This document shows positions 35,530 to 44,387 of a stretch of 64,000 nucleotides of DNA, one piece after another. The DNA is taken from positions 156,401-220,400 of the forward strand of contig NZ_RJTN01000005.1 in the NCBI RefSeq assembly GCF_005497185.1, written 5' to 3'. Position 1 is the stretch's first letter. The number at the start of each line of letters is the position of its first letter. The position numbers and the translations under genes are program-made. Below the pieces are notes generated by a model that had not been told where the DNA came from, did no database searches, and worked only from the letters and a program-made list of their open reading frames with translations. This stretch comes from Pectobacterium polonicum. Lineage in GTDB: Bacteria > Pseudomonadota > Gammaproteobacteria > Enterobacterales > Enterobacteriaceae.

Positions 35530-36216
35530 ATGTATCAGTTGTACATCGCCAACAAGAACTATTCGTCCTGGTCGTTGCGCCCGTGGGTGCTGTTGAAAAC
35601 GCTGTCAATTCCTTTCGAGGAGAAGCAGGTTGTTTTTTCGCCAGGTATGGCACAGCCAGCGTTTAAGGCTTTTTCACCGACGGCAAAAGTCCCCTGTCTG
35701 ATCGACGGCGAAACCACCGTCTGGGATTCATTGGCGATTACCGAGTATCTGGCTGAACAGCATTCCGCCGTCTGGCCTGCCGATGCCAAAACCCGTGCCT
35801 GGGCTCGCTGTGCCGCCGCCGAAATGCATTCCGGCTTTACCGCACTGCGCAATACCTGCGCCATGAGCTGCGGCGTGCGCGTCAAACTGAACGAGATATC
35901 CCCTGCTCTCAGCAGCGACATTGCGCGTATCTGCGAACTCTGGCAGGAAGGATTAACACGATTTGGCGGGCCGTTTTTGGCAGGGAAACAGTTTTCAGCG
36001 GTAGACGCGTTTTTTGCCCCCGTCGTTTTCCGTATCAAAACCTATCAGCTTACCGTTTCACCGGAAGCAGCCGCTTACTGTGAACACTTATTGGCATTGC
36101 CCGCAATGCAGCAATGGCTGCAAGACGCGTTAGCAGAAACCTGGCGCGAAGCCGCGCACGAGGAAGATGTAGCAAATGCAGGTGAAGTGGTAGAGGATTT
36201 TCGCACCCGCGCCTAA
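35530..36216 (+). CDS. Glutathione S-transferase family protein
   Basis: A protein of 228 residues. The N-terminal thioredoxin-like domain has NKNYSSWSLRPWVLLKTL, FSPTAKVPCLIDGE and WDSLAITEYLAEQH, so the catalytic position is a serine as in several bacterial classes. The all-helical C-terminal domain contains FSAVDAFFAPV. The substrate is unknown. The frame is open from 35392, but AAGGAG 8 bases before the ATG at 35530 and the family start MYQLYIANKNYSSW decide the start. Confidence 0.9.
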   Translation: MYQLYIANKNYSSWSLRPWVLLKTLSIPFEEKQVVFSPGMAQPAFKAFSPTAKVPCLIDGETTVWDSLAITEYLAEQHSAVWPADAKTRAWARCAAAEMHSGFTALRNTCAMSCGVRVKLNEISPALSSDIARICELWQEGLTRFGGPFLAGKQFSAVDAFFAPVVFRIKTYQLTVSPEAAAYCEHLLALPAMQQWLQDALAETWREAAHEEDVANAGEVVEDFRTRA

Positions 36217-36290
36217 CGCAATCGCAGGCGGTGGTTCATCAGGCCACCGTCAAAACGTCCCCTCCCAGAACACGGGAAGGGAGCAATCTC

Positions 36291-37238
36291 TTATTCGGTA
36301 TCGATATTCGCCATACTCTGCGGTTGGCGAGAAGCCAGCGATTTTTGTTTCTTATAGCTCAATGCGGCGGCGGGCACCTCACTAACCTTACCGGTTTCAA
36401 TCCACTTACGCAGGCGGTTAGCATCCGCAAAGTGCGTGTACTTACCGAATGCATCCAACACCACCAGCGCAACAGGTCGTTGATTAATGACCGTGCGCAT
36501 TACCAGACAATGCCCGGCCTGATTCGTAAAACCCGTTTTGGTGAGCTGAATGCTCCAGTCCGCTTTATAGACCAGATGATTAGTATTTCTGAACGGCAGG
36601 CTATACGCCGGATGGGTGAACGTCGCCGTTTTTTCCTGTGTCGTGCTGAGCTGGCTCAGTAATGGATATTGCTTGCTGGCAATCAGGAGCTTGGTAAGAT
36701 CGCGGGCGGTCGACACATTATTAATGGACAAGCCCGTCGGCTCTACATAACGCGTGTGTGCCATACCGAGTGCGCGAGCTTTGGCATTCATCGCACGGAT
36801 AAACGCCTGATAGCCGCCCGGATAGTGGTGCGCCAGACTGGCAGCCGCACGGTTTTCGGATGACATCAGCGCCAGTAACAGCATGTCACGGCGGCTGATC
36901 TCACTGTTCAAACGAACACGTGAGTACACTCCTTTCATTTCTTTCGTCTGGCTGATATCCACAGAGATAATTTCATCCAGCGGCAGATTGGCATCCAGCA
37001 CCACCAGCGCAGTCATCAGCTTTGTCACCGACGCGATCGGCACAACGACGTCAGGATTGCTGGAATAAAGAATATGGTTATCACTCAAATCCACCACCAT
37101 CGCGCTACCAGAAGCAATTTCCTGATGCGCAGTGCCGGCGGAATACGTCGGCGCTTTCGCCACAGCCTGAGGCAACATCACAACATGGGTTGACAGGACC
37201 AACAGGCCAAAAAGAGAAAGCTTAAAATTTTTAGTCAT
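36291..37238 (-). CDS. pbpG: D-alanyl-D-alanine endopeptidase PBP7
   Basis: A protein of 315 residues with a signal peptide ending AVA. It is a serine penicillin-binding protein: SVTK (70-73), SEN (127-129) and KTG (234-236). It cuts cross-links in peptidoglycan in the periplasm. Length and sequence are close to E. coli PbpG. It stands alone, convergent with the GST gene. Confidence 0.94.
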   Translation of the reverse strand: MTKNFKLSLFGLLVLSTHVVMLPQAVAKAPTYSAGTAHQEIASGSAMVVDLSDNHILYSSNPDVVVPIASVTKLMTALVVLDANLPLDEIISVDISQTKEMKGVYSRVRLNSEISRRDMLLLALMSSENRAAASLAHHYPGGYQAFIRAMNAKARALGMAHTRYVEPTGLSINNVSTARDLTKLLIASKQYPLLSQLSTTQEKTATFTHPAYSLPFRNTNHLVYKADWSIQLTKTGFTNQAGHCLVMRTVINQRPVALVVLDAFGKYTHFADANRLRKWIETGKVSEVPAAALSYKKQKSLASRQPQSMANIDTE

Positions 37239-37370
37239 TCTTCAATAACTTAAACAGTATTCTGTTAAATGAAAGGAATAGGCATCGGCATTATAATTTA
37301 CCGCTTCTCCCCACGCACTCATGCAGCAGAAAAAGCTTTGTGACAAATTTTGACAGCCGATTATAGCAAC

Positions 37371-37898
37371 CTACTGTTTTTTATCGTGTTGCGCCAGAGG
37401 CGGTCTTATTTTGTACATCTGGCTAAGCAAACGCAGGCTGACGCCGCTGAATATCCCGGCGGTAATCCCACTTGCCGCACCGGATAGCAGGCAGAATACG
37501 GGCTCATACGCCACAGCGGGAAACAGAGCCAACTGGACGGAAAAGTAGAAATGAGAACAAAACGTCAGCAGCATCAAGACCAGCGGCCACCACGAACCGG
37601 TGCGTTGAAAATGGCGCGATTCGGGTAGGTAAGTTCCTGACGTCTTCCCCCACGCCCATCCGATGCCCAGCCCAACGATCAACGCCAGCAGAAATCCCCC
37701 CGCTGCCTCAAGCGGGAGTCGCAACGTATGAAAAATCGCGCTGATACCCCACACCATGAAAACCATCGGCACAACTAACATCCGCACCAGCGATTGCTGT
37801 CGTGGCCGGCTGGCTTTTACACCAACATAAATCAGGTAACCCAAAATAGCCCACACCCAATAAGGCGTGTGGCGCAGAATAATCAGCTGGTTTTCCAC
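37371..37898 (-). CDS. Conserved inner-membrane protein, function unknown (DUF6622 type)
   Basis: A protein of 175 residues with about five membrane segments: YWVWAILGYLIYVGVKA near the start, then LVVPMVFMVWGISAIF, GGFLLALIVGLGIGWAWG and two more. I recognise it only as a member of a small uncharacterised family. It lies 62 bases after the FMN-binding protein gene in the same direction and may be cotranscribed with it. Confidence 0.8.
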   Translation of the reverse strand: MENQLIILRHTPYWVWAILGYLIYVGVKASRPRQQSLVRMLVVPMVFMVWGISAIFHTLRLPLEAAGGFLLALIVGLGIGWAWGKTSGTYLPESRHFQRTGSWWPLVLMLLTFCSHFYFSVQLALFPAVAYEPVFCLLSGAASGITAGIFSGVSLRLLSQMYKIRPPLAQHDKKQ

Positions 37899-37960
37899 GG
37901 CAATGTGATTCCTTTATCAACGATGCCTTTATGAGTGATGATAGCCACGTTGCTGCCCAA

Positions 37961-38320
37961 TCACGGTGTGATTTTTGCCTGTTCTAGCGCCTGTTTCACC
38001 GCGTTAATCACGCCCTGGCTTGATAATGTGGCACCCGTTACCGCATCGACTTTGTTGATATCCTGCTTCTCAAGAAGTTCCGGCACAATTTGATCCGTCG
38101 CGCTCAGCATCATCGCCTCGGTATCGCCATGCTTGCGCACTTCAGCATTAGCGATCTTCCCATCTTTGATGCTGACCGTGACCTCAACTTCCGCCGCCTT
38201 ACCCTGTGCTTTACCGATGTAGGTGCCGTCTTTATATTGCGCCACATTACTGCCATGAACGGACAAAGAAAAAGCCATCACCACCGTGGCCAGCACCGCC
38301 GGAATAGATTTTTTCATCAT
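37961..38320 (-). CDS. Periplasmic FMN-binding domain protein
   Basis: A protein of 119 residues with a signal peptide ending near VHG. It has the FMN-binding fold with DGTYIGKAQGKAAEVEVTVS, and DAVTGATLSS (92-101) provides the threonine to which FMN is covalently attached in this family. It probably carries electrons in the periplasm. The partner is unknown; the membrane protein just downstream is the only local candidate. Met-2 (38317) is an equally good start. Confidence 0.9.
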   Translation of the reverse strand: MMKKSIPAVLATVVMAFSLSVHGSNVAQYKDGTYIGKAQGKAAEVEVTVSIKDGKIANAEVRKHGDTEAMMLSATDQIVPELLEKQDINKVDAVTGATLSSQGVINAVKQALEQAKITP

Positions 38321-38377
38321 TTTTCCCTATGTAAATAAAACAACAAAAGCAACAATTCAATAACCAAAAAAGAACAG

Positions 38378-38920
38378 TCAGTTAAAACCTAATAATTGGT
38401 AATAAGATTTCGTTTCAATATTATCCAATGACAACTGAAGCCGTAATGCACACTCTATACACCGATCTCTGAGTGCTTTCAACTGAGTTTCATCATCGGT
38501 CATCACTGATATTTCGACAAAATACCCAAGCGATTCAATATAGTCGAGGGTAATATGGAAAGCATTTAAAAAATAGATGCTGCGGATTTTATGAATTTCA
38601 AACAAGGGCTGATACCCTAACGTCTGTAACATACTGTCAGTTTTTTCAAAGGATTCGACATTAACCGCTTCGCAACGATCGGCTCCAGGCCCTTTAACAA
38701 TCCAAAGCTTTATCCCCGATGGCTCCATGCGACGCACCAGCATTTTGATATTTTGCTGCCGTAATCGCTTCTCTGAGTCATCGTAGTAAATATCATGTTC
38801 TTTATTTTCAAAGACGAAAGCTTCTGGGTGAAGACTAAAAAGCGTATTTCTAAAAACGGCTATATCGTCGATGCGAAATTTAAGTTCAACTTCATATTTC
38901 CCTGTGAAATGTTCAACCAT
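38378..38920 (-). CDS. cyaB: Class IV adenylate cyclase (CYTH domain)
   Basis: A protein of 180 residues. The CYTH signature YEVELKFRI gives the ExExK metal/phosphate residues (Glu-10, Glu-12, Lys-14). Further basic residues in MLVRRMEP and KLWIVKGPGADRCEAV line the tunnel, with the acidic HITLDYIESLG near the end. It is of the CyaB type, which can make cAMP, though related CYTH proteins act on triphosphates. GAGGGG 8 bases before the ATG at 38920 decides the start; an upstream GTG overlaps that site. Confidence 0.88.
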   Translation of the reverse strand: MVEHFTGKYEVELKFRIDDIAVFRNTLFSLHPEAFVFENKEHDIYYDDSEKRLRQQNIKMLVRRMEPSGIKLWIVKGPGADRCEAVNVESFEKTDSMLQTLGYQPLFEIHKIRSIYFLNAFHITLDYIESLGYFVEISVMTDDETQLKALRDRCIECALRLQLSLDNIETKSYYQLLGFN

Positions 38921-39292
38921 GTTCTTTCCCCTCACTGGACTCCCTGAAATAACATTGACTCTCCGCCATATCGCTCAGCGCGTTATTACGCTGTCATACG
39001 GAAATTCAAGAAAATAATGATTCAGTCATCCGCAAAATAGATCATACAGGTAACATAATATGGCCAAATGGCCGTCCTCTCACCCTCCTTGATTAACACC
39101 CTACGTCCCTATCACCGCGATAATATTATCGTGTTATTACCTTACAACGCCGGAGACCCACGAACCCTTCCTACCAAGACATGCAGAAGCACGGCCATTC
39201 ACCCATCATTTTCCAGAAAAAAATGCGGTCAGAATCGCACTGGACGCTGACCGCCGTTAATAGTAGCTGAGAAAGAAAAAACCGCTAGTTCT
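38921..39292. other. Intergenic region with no recognisable gene (372 bp)
   Basis: This lies between the unknown gene at 39293 and cyaB, both leftward. It holds the terminator at 39216-39254 and presumably the cyaB promoter. A 60-codon frame on the plus strand (39068-39250) runs through the terminator and has no ribosome site, so I do not consider it a gene. Confidence 0.5.
39216..39254 (-). terminator. Rho-independent terminator of the mmuP-mmuM operon
   Basis: On the minus strand, GCGGTCAG and CTGACCGC form a perfect 8-bp stem with a 14-base loop, followed by A and seven T. It lies 38 bases after the stop of the unknown third gene, supporting one transcript for mmuP, mmuM and that gene. 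Confidence 0.8.
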
Positions 39293-39844
39293 TCACGCAG
39301 CAACCGCAGGTAACAGCAAGATCAGTGCAGAATCAAAGCCGTGATGGTGCATAAACTCACGTAAAATAAGTAACCGGGCGGAAAAAGCGTTTTCTAGCGG
39401 AATCCCTTCCCAGCTAGCCGGGCTCCCCAGCATGACACGTTCCAGACGTTTAAATGTTCGTTCCATATCATCCTGCGGCAGCCGCCATCCCACTTCCTCT
39501 TCTTCTGCTCCCGAAATCTGTGCAACTGTCACCAATGCGGGGTCGAAAGAGAACAAAACGGAACCCGCCGGGATATCGTGCCGGATACGCGTCACTTCAT
39601 CTTCTACCGCCATGATCGCCAATTCCATCTCATCAGGGGTCGGCGGAAGATGCTTGAAAAACGTCGCCGCGGTTTTGTCAAAACCGATGGTCAGTGGCAG
39701 AATTGCCGACGGTTGTGATGCCGTCCCACAAATGACGGTCGTCTGCTGTTCACCAATACAGAGCACCGTTACCGGAATATCCGGTGCGACACGCTGTCTG
39801 GCAAGCGCGTACCTATGCTGTAGATTCACCTCATTTTCCATCAC
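39293..39844 (-). CDS. Unrecognised protein, third gene of the S-methylmethionine operon
   Basis: A protein of 183 residues (182 from the second Met at 39841). I do not recognise it. It is acidic and has no signal peptide or membrane segment. Visible features are an N-terminal VTVLCIGEQQTTVICGTASQ, a Glu-rich EDEVTRIRHDIPAGSVLFSFD, and a C-terminal FSARLLILREFMHHHGFDSA. It lies 13 bases after mmuM and before a shared terminator, so it is probably cotranscribed. A role in methionine or methylmethionine metabolism is only suggested by context. Confidence 0.72.
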   Translation of the reverse strand: MMENEVNLQHRYALARQRVAPDIPVTVLCIGEQQTTVICGTASQPSAILPLTIGFDKTAATFFKHLPPTPDEMELAIMAVEDEVTRIRHDIPAGSVLFSFDPALVTVAQISGAEEEEVGWRLPQDDMERTFKRLERVMLGSPASWEGIPLENAFSARLLILREFMHHHGFDSALILLLPAVAA

Positions 39845-39857
39845 GACATCCCCCTAT

Positions 39858-40793
39858 TTAGTGCTGACAGCAGCGTGCAATATCGGCAATATCAGCAGGC
39901 GTGGTTCGACAGCAGCCGCCAATCAGACGTGCCCCAGCCGCCTGCCACTCGGGTAGATACGCCGTCAGCGAGCATGCGGCATCATGCGTACTGCTCCAGG
40001 TTTTGGTTACTGCATCATACTGCTCGCCGGAATTGGGATAAACCACCAAAGGCAAATTCGTCAGCGAAGACAGGTGCGTCAGCGCTGGCGTCACATTCTC
40101 CAGCGCAATACAGTTGATGCCCACGGCAACCACCTGCGAACAGGCGTTAACCCGTTCCAGCACGGTGCCTAATGGCGTACCGTCGCTGAGGTGCTCGCTG
40201 TCACGCAGCGTGAAAGAAAACCAGGCTTGCGCCTGAGGGAATTCGGTCAGTAACGCAATCAGCGCTTCTATTTCTGCAAAAGACGGCAACGTCTCGCAGG
40301 CCAACAAATCCGCTCCCGCTTCATGCAGCGCCGCCAGACGCGGGCGATGAAACGCCATCATCTCAGCCTGCGGTAACTGATAGTCGCCACGATATTCTGA
40401 ACCATCCGCCAGATAAGCACCGTACGGCCCCACCGATCCCGCCACCAGCAGCACGTCAGCCTGCGGGTTGTCACGGCGATAATCATCCCGTGCCTGTGCC
40501 GCCAACTGTACGCTTTTGGCAATTAGCATCAACGACTCCGCTTCGCTATACCCACGCGCCTTAAACCCTTGCGGCGTCGCCTGATAACTGGCGGTAATCG
40601 CGCACTGCGCTCCTGCTTTGAAATAGTCTAGGTGTACCTGATAAATCAGTGCCGGATTTTCCACCAGCACTTTCGCCGACCACAGTGGGTCCGTTAAATC
40701 ACAGCCGCGCGCTTCCAGTTCGGTCGCCAGCGCGCCGTCCAGCACAATCGTTGATGCCGTCGCCAGCATGTCGGTCACCGTATTTTTACGCAA
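39858..40793 (-). CDS. mmuM: Homocysteine S-methyltransferase MmuM
   Basis: A protein of 311 residues. It transfers a methyl group from S-methylmethionine to homocysteine, giving two methionines. It has [17 protein letters not shown] at the start, [10 protein letters not shown] in the middle, and the zinc-binding GGCCRTTP near the C-terminus; with the earlier Cys these form the metal site. It overlaps the mmuP stop by 8 bases. Confidence 0.95.
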   Translation of the reverse strand: MRKNTVTDMLATASTIVLDGALATELEARGCDLTDPLWSAKVLVENPALIYQVHLDYFKAGAQCAITASYQATPQGFKARGYSEAESLMLIAKSVQLAAQARDDYRRDNPQADVLLVAGSVGPYGAYLADGSEYRGDYQLPQAEMMAFHRPRLAALHEAGADLLACETLPSFAEIEALIALLTEFPQAQAWFSFTLRDSEHLSDGTPLGTVLERVNACSQVVAVGINCIALENVTPALTHLSSLTNLPLVVYPNSGEQYDAVTKTWSSTHDAACSLTAYLPEWQAAGARLIGGCCRTTPADIADIARCCQH

Positions 40794-42198
40794 TATCGTC
40801 CACTCCCGTTAATCCACGCGTCTTCATTGACTGCGTGAAATAATAAGCACCGTAGCACAGCGCGACAAATGGAATTCCACACCACAGTGCAATCCGCTGG
40901 CTTGGGTCAAACGCCAGCCCGACGCAGGCCAGCAGGCAGAGCAGGAATCCCAAAATCGGTGTTATCGGGAACCAAGGCGCGCGATATTGCAGGTCGGAAA
41001 GGGGTTTCCCGGCACGGACATGATGGCGGCGAAACATATAGTGCGAGGCACAAATACTCAACCACACCGCCACCACGGCAAAGCCGGAAATCGCAGACAG
41101 CGCCACATAGACGGTATCCGGCGCGATCACGCTGGAAAACAGCGCCAGCAGCCCGCCCAGCATACTGACGGAAATGGCGAAAAGTGGAATGCCACGGCGC
41201 GTCAGGCGAGAAAAACGGCGCGGTAACGTGCCTTCGTTGGACAACGACCACAGCATACGCCCCGAGGCATACAGCCCTGAATTTGCAGCGGACAGGATCG
41301 CCGTCAAAATCACGAAATTAAAAATGTCAGCGGCGTAAGGAATACCAATCTTCTCAAACACCAGCACAAACGGGCTTTTAGCAATACCGGCCTCTTCCAT
41401 CGGAATGATCGCCGCCAGCACCAGCACCGTCCCCAGAAAGAAAATCACCAGTCGCGCAACGGTGGTACGAATCGCCATCGGGACAACCTTGTGTGGATTC
41501 TCGGTTTCTCCCGCCGCGATACCGATCAATTCCGTACCGGAGAAAGCGAAGTTCACCGCCACCATTGTCATCAGAATCGGCAGACCGCCGTGTGGGAACC
41601 AGCCAGATGCGGTAATGTTCTGGAAGAACGGCGCGGGGGAGCCATCCTGCATCGGAATAAAACCAAACATCGCGCCAGCGCCGAGTACGATAAAAGCGAG
41701 AATCGTGACGACTTTAACGATAGAGAACCAAAATTCCCCTTCAGCAAAGAAGCGGGACGACACAACATTCAGCAAATAGATCAACACACAAAACAGCAGG
41801 CACCAGATCCAGACTGGCACCTGTGGAAACCAATACTGCATACAAAAACCAGCAGCGGTCAGGCTGGAACCGAGCGCGACCGTCCACGTCAGCCAATATA
41901 GCCACGCCACGGTATAGCCCGTTGCTGGACTGAGATAGCGGGACGCATACACATGGAACGCACCAGTTTCCGGCATGGCAACGGACAGTTCACCCAGACT
42001 CAACATCACCAGATACACCACCAGCGCGCCGATCAGATACGCCAATAGTGTCCCAGCCGCGCCCGTCGTGGAAATAATGTAACCCGTATTGAAAAACAGG
42101 CCAGTACCGATGACACCGCCGAGCGAAAGCATCACCAAATGGCGAGCTTTCATAGTGCGCTTAAACTGCCCTTCCGTGCCTGATGCGTGTTGTTCCAT
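40786..42198 (-). CDS. mmuP: S-methylmethionine permease MmuP
   Basis: A protein of 470 residues of the amino acid/polyamine/organocation family with 12 membrane segments. It has [20 protein letters not shown] and [19 protein letters not shown] typical of this group. S-methylmethionine is abundant in plants, so this is a natural sulfur source for a plant pathogen. It is the first gene of the operon and is preceded by a MetJ box. Confidence 0.93.
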   Translation of the reverse strand: MEQHASGTEGQFKRTMKARHLVMLSLGGVIGTGLFFNTGYIISTTGAAGTLLAYLIGALVVYLVMLSLGELSVAMPETGAFHVYASRYLSPATGYTVAWLYWLTWTVALGSSLTAAGFCMQYWFPQVPVWIWCLLFCVLIYLLNVVSSRFFAEGEFWFSIVKVVTILAFIVLGAGAMFGFIPMQDGSPAPFFQNITASGWFPHGGLPILMTMVAVNFAFSGTELIGIAAGETENPHKVVPMAIRTTVARLVIFFLGTVLVLAAIIPMEEAGIAKSPFVLVFEKIGIPYAADIFNFVILTAILSAANSGLYASGRMLWSLSNEGTLPRRFSRLTRRGIPLFAISVSMLGGLLALFSSVIAPDTVYVALSAISGFAVVAVWLSICASHYMFRRHHVRAGKPLSDLQYRAPWFPITPILGFLLCLLACVGLAFDPSQRIALWCGIPFVALCYGAYYFTQSMKTRGLTGVDDIA

Positions 42199-42206
42199 GA
42201 TGACCT

Positions 42207-42238
42207 TTCGTTATAGACGTCTAAACTTCCAGATAGAT
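42207..42238. promoter_or_regulatory. metJ box: MetJ operator (met boxes) upstream of mmuP
   Basis: A perfect AGACGTCT lies at 42215-42222. The flanking 8-mers (TTCGTTAT, AAACTTCC, AGATAGAT) match the met box only partly. MetJ binds arrays of such 8-bp units when S-adenosylmethionine is plentiful. The array sits between the likely promoter and the mmuP start, where it would repress. Confidence 0.75.
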
Positions 42239-42243
42239 GGAGT

Positions 42244-42273
42244 GTTATACCGTCAACCGATTCGTAAAGTAAA
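42244..42273 (-). promoter_or_regulatory. Probable mmuP promoter
   Basis: On the minus strand, TTTACT (42273-42268) and TATAAC (42249-42244) are 18 bases apart. Transcription would begin just before the MetJ boxes. A nearby TTGACG offers a different -35 but has no good -10. Confidence 0.4.
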
Positions 42274-42371
42274 GTACAGGCCAGCGGGAGAGCGATAAGG
42301 TGCGTTAAATCTGAACAGTGTGATGAAAACACGAAGAGTAAGAAGGCAGATAATGAGGAAACGGTGAGCGC

Positions 42372-43304
42372 CTATGGCTCACCAATCACACGGGCGATGT
42401 CCGTTGAGGTTTTCAACGTGCGAATTTCGCTGAATAATTCGGTGGCGTCGTCATACTCTTTACGCAAATAGCCAAGCCACTGCTTGATGCGCGCAACATG
42501 ATACATTCCCGTATCGCCCTGCTTTTCCAGCCGCACATATTTCTGTAGCAGCAGCATGACCTCCGGCCACGGCATACGCGGTTCGTTATACTTAATCACG
42601 CGGCTCAGATTCGGCACATTCAGCGCCCCCCGCCCCAGCATGATGGCATCGCAGCCCGTCGTCGCCATACAGTCCTGTGCGCTTTGCCAGTCCCAGATTT
42701 CGCCGTTGGCGATCACCGGAATCCGCAGGCGCTGGCGAATTTCCCCAATCGCCTGCCAGTTGATGCATTCGGCTTTATAACCGTCTTCCTTCGTGCGGCC
42801 ATGCACGGCCAGTTCGCTTGCGCCCGCCTGTTGCACCGCATCGGCGATTTCAAACTGCCGAGCGCCAGAATCCCAACCCAGGCGTATTTTCACCGTGACA
42901 GGCAAATGCGCAGGCACCGCCTCACGCATGGCTTTGGCACCCTGATAAATCAGCTCGGGATCTTTTAACAACGTCGCCCCGCCCCCGCTACCGTTCACCA
43001 GCTTCGACGGGCAGCCGCAGTTAAGATCGACGCCATACGAGCCCAGTTCCACCGCCCGCGCCGCATTCTCCGCCAGCCACTGTGGGTATTGCCCCAGCAG
43101 TTGCACACGCACCAGCGTACCCGACGGCGTGCGGCTGGCATGCTGTAGCTCCGGGCAAAGTCGATAAAAGGATTTAACCGGCAGGCACTGATCCACCACG
43201 CGTAAAAACTCGGTGATGCACAGGTCATAGTCATTTACTTCAGTCAGCAGCTCTCGCACTAATGAGTCGAGAACCCCTTCCATCGGGGCAAGCAAAACAC
43301 GCAT
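42372..43304 (-). CDS. dusC: tRNA-dihydrouridine(16) synthase DusC
   Basis: A protein of 310 residues, nearly identical in pattern to E. coli DusC. It reduces uridine 16 in tRNA using [22 protein letters not shown] begins the TIM barrel; the catalytic Cys-98 lies in LNCGCPS, and [10 protein letters not shown] and NGEIWDW complete the site. The frame is open four codons upstream, but alignment with the family favours 43304. Confidence 0.95.
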   Translation of the reverse strand: MRVLLAPMEGVLDSLVRELLTEVNDYDLCITEFLRVVDQCLPVKSFYRLCPELQHASRTPSGTLVRVQLLGQYPQWLAENAARAVELGSYGVDLNCGCPSKLVNGSGGGATLLKDPELIYQGAKAMREAVPAHLPVTVKIRLGWDSGARQFEIADAVQQAGASELAVHGRTKEDGYKAECINWQAIGEIRQRLRIPVIANGEIWDWQSAQDCMATTGCDAIMLGRGALNVPNLSRVIKYNEPRMPWPEVMLLLQKYVRLEKQGDTGMYHVARIKQWLGYLRKEYDDATELFSEIRTLKTSTDIARVIGEP

Positions 43305-43519
43305 AACGCTACTCAATAACTCTTCGATCGTTGATGACAGCCGTAAATAACACAGCCAAAAAAAGCAGGCAATGTTAGGGGGTATTGTACGGATAACGCA
43401 ACGGGAAAGATAACGCCGGATAGGCTCAGAGGTTGCCTCTTATGGGCATATCATCAATAATTCGTTACGAATTTGTGATGCTACCGTCCTTACGGACCAC
43501 AACGAAGTGGCTATTTTTT

Positions 43520-44191
43520 ATGTCGAACGTCAAAACCGCAGAATTCAAACGTCCGCAGCTTTCACTGCCCAACAGCGCAGACAAACTGCTGCTGCACTCC
43601 TGCTGTGCGCCCTGCTCGGGTGAAGTCATGGAAGCCATCACCGCTTCTGGTATCGACTACACCATTTTCTTCTATAACCCCAACATCCATCCCCAGCGTG
43701 AATATCTGATCCGCAAAGAGGAAAACATCCGTTTCGCCGAACAGCATAACGTGCCGTTCATTGATGCAGATTACGATTCGGATAACTGGTTCGAACGCGC
43801 CAAAGGCATGGAGTGGGAACCCGAACGCGGCATTCGCTGTACCATGTGTTTTGATATGCGTTTCGAGCGCACAGCGCTGTACGCCGCAGAAAACGGCTTT
43901 AGCGTCATTTCCAGCTCACTGGGTATTTCCCGCTGGAAAAACATGCAGCAGATTAACGAATGCGGCCAGAACGCGGCGCAGAAATATCCTGGTGTCACCT
44001 ACTGGGATTACAACTGGCGTAAAGGCGGCGGTTCGGCTCGCATGATCGAAATCAGCAAGCGGGAACGTTTTTATCAACAGGAGTATTGCGGCTGCATTTA
44101 TTCTCTGCGCGATTCTAATAAGCATCGCAAATCACAGGGGCGCGATATTATTCGCATCGGCAAGCTGTATTACGGCGATGAAACCGAGTAA
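43520..44191 (+). CDS. queH: Epoxyqueuosine reductase QueH
   Basis: A protein of 223 residues. It makes the last step of queuosine synthesis. It has adjacent Cys-28/29 in HSCCAPCSG, a CxxC at 107-110 (RCTMC), and a CGC at 190-192, the cysteines that hold an iron-sulfur cluster and metal in this family. [11 protein letters not shown] is the other family landmark. QueH replaces the unrelated QueG in many bacteria. The ATG at 43520 fits the family; an upstream frame from 43433 does not. Confidence 0.93.
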   Translation: MSNVKTAEFKRPQLSLPNSADKLLLHSCCAPCSGEVMEAITASGIDYTIFFYNPNIHPQREYLIRKEENIRFAEQHNVPFIDADYDSDNWFERAKGMEWEPERGIRCTMCFDMRFERTALYAAENGFSVISSSLGISRWKNMQQINECGQNAAQKYPGVTYWDYNWRKGGGSARMIEISKRERFYQQEYCGCIYSLRDSNKHRKSQGRDIIRIGKLYYGDETE

Positions 44192-44216
44192 CCGCATCAC
44201 ACAAGAGTCCGTAGAG

Positions 44217-44325
44217 CGGTAGTAACGGATAGATCGTAAAGACGCTGTAAATACATCCCTGTACGCTCGGATTGCGCCATCCATGGCGCAAACGCTTTAC
44301 TCTTCTATTCCGTTACTACCGTTTT
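44217..44325. repeat. Nested inverted-repeat element between queH and dppA paralogue
   Basis: Outer arms CGGTAGTAACGG (44217-44228) and CCGTTACTACCG (44310-44321) are exact inverse copies followed by TTTT. Inside, GTAAAG and CTTTAC pair, and the centre has a perfect 8-bp hairpin TTGCGCCA/TGGCGCAA (44272-44291). The whole folds into one long branched stem. It may act as the queH terminator and may also be a copy of a dispersed intergenic repeat. Confidence 0.65.
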
Positions 44326-44387
44326 CGTTCAACAAATAAGTTTGTCAACGGTCTGAGCCCAGCACACAGTACCGGACTCTCAGCGTC

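Noticed and set aside
39068..39250. 60-codon plus-strand frame in the mmuM-cyaB gap
   Set aside because: No ribosome site, and it overlaps the terminator stem of the opposite operon.
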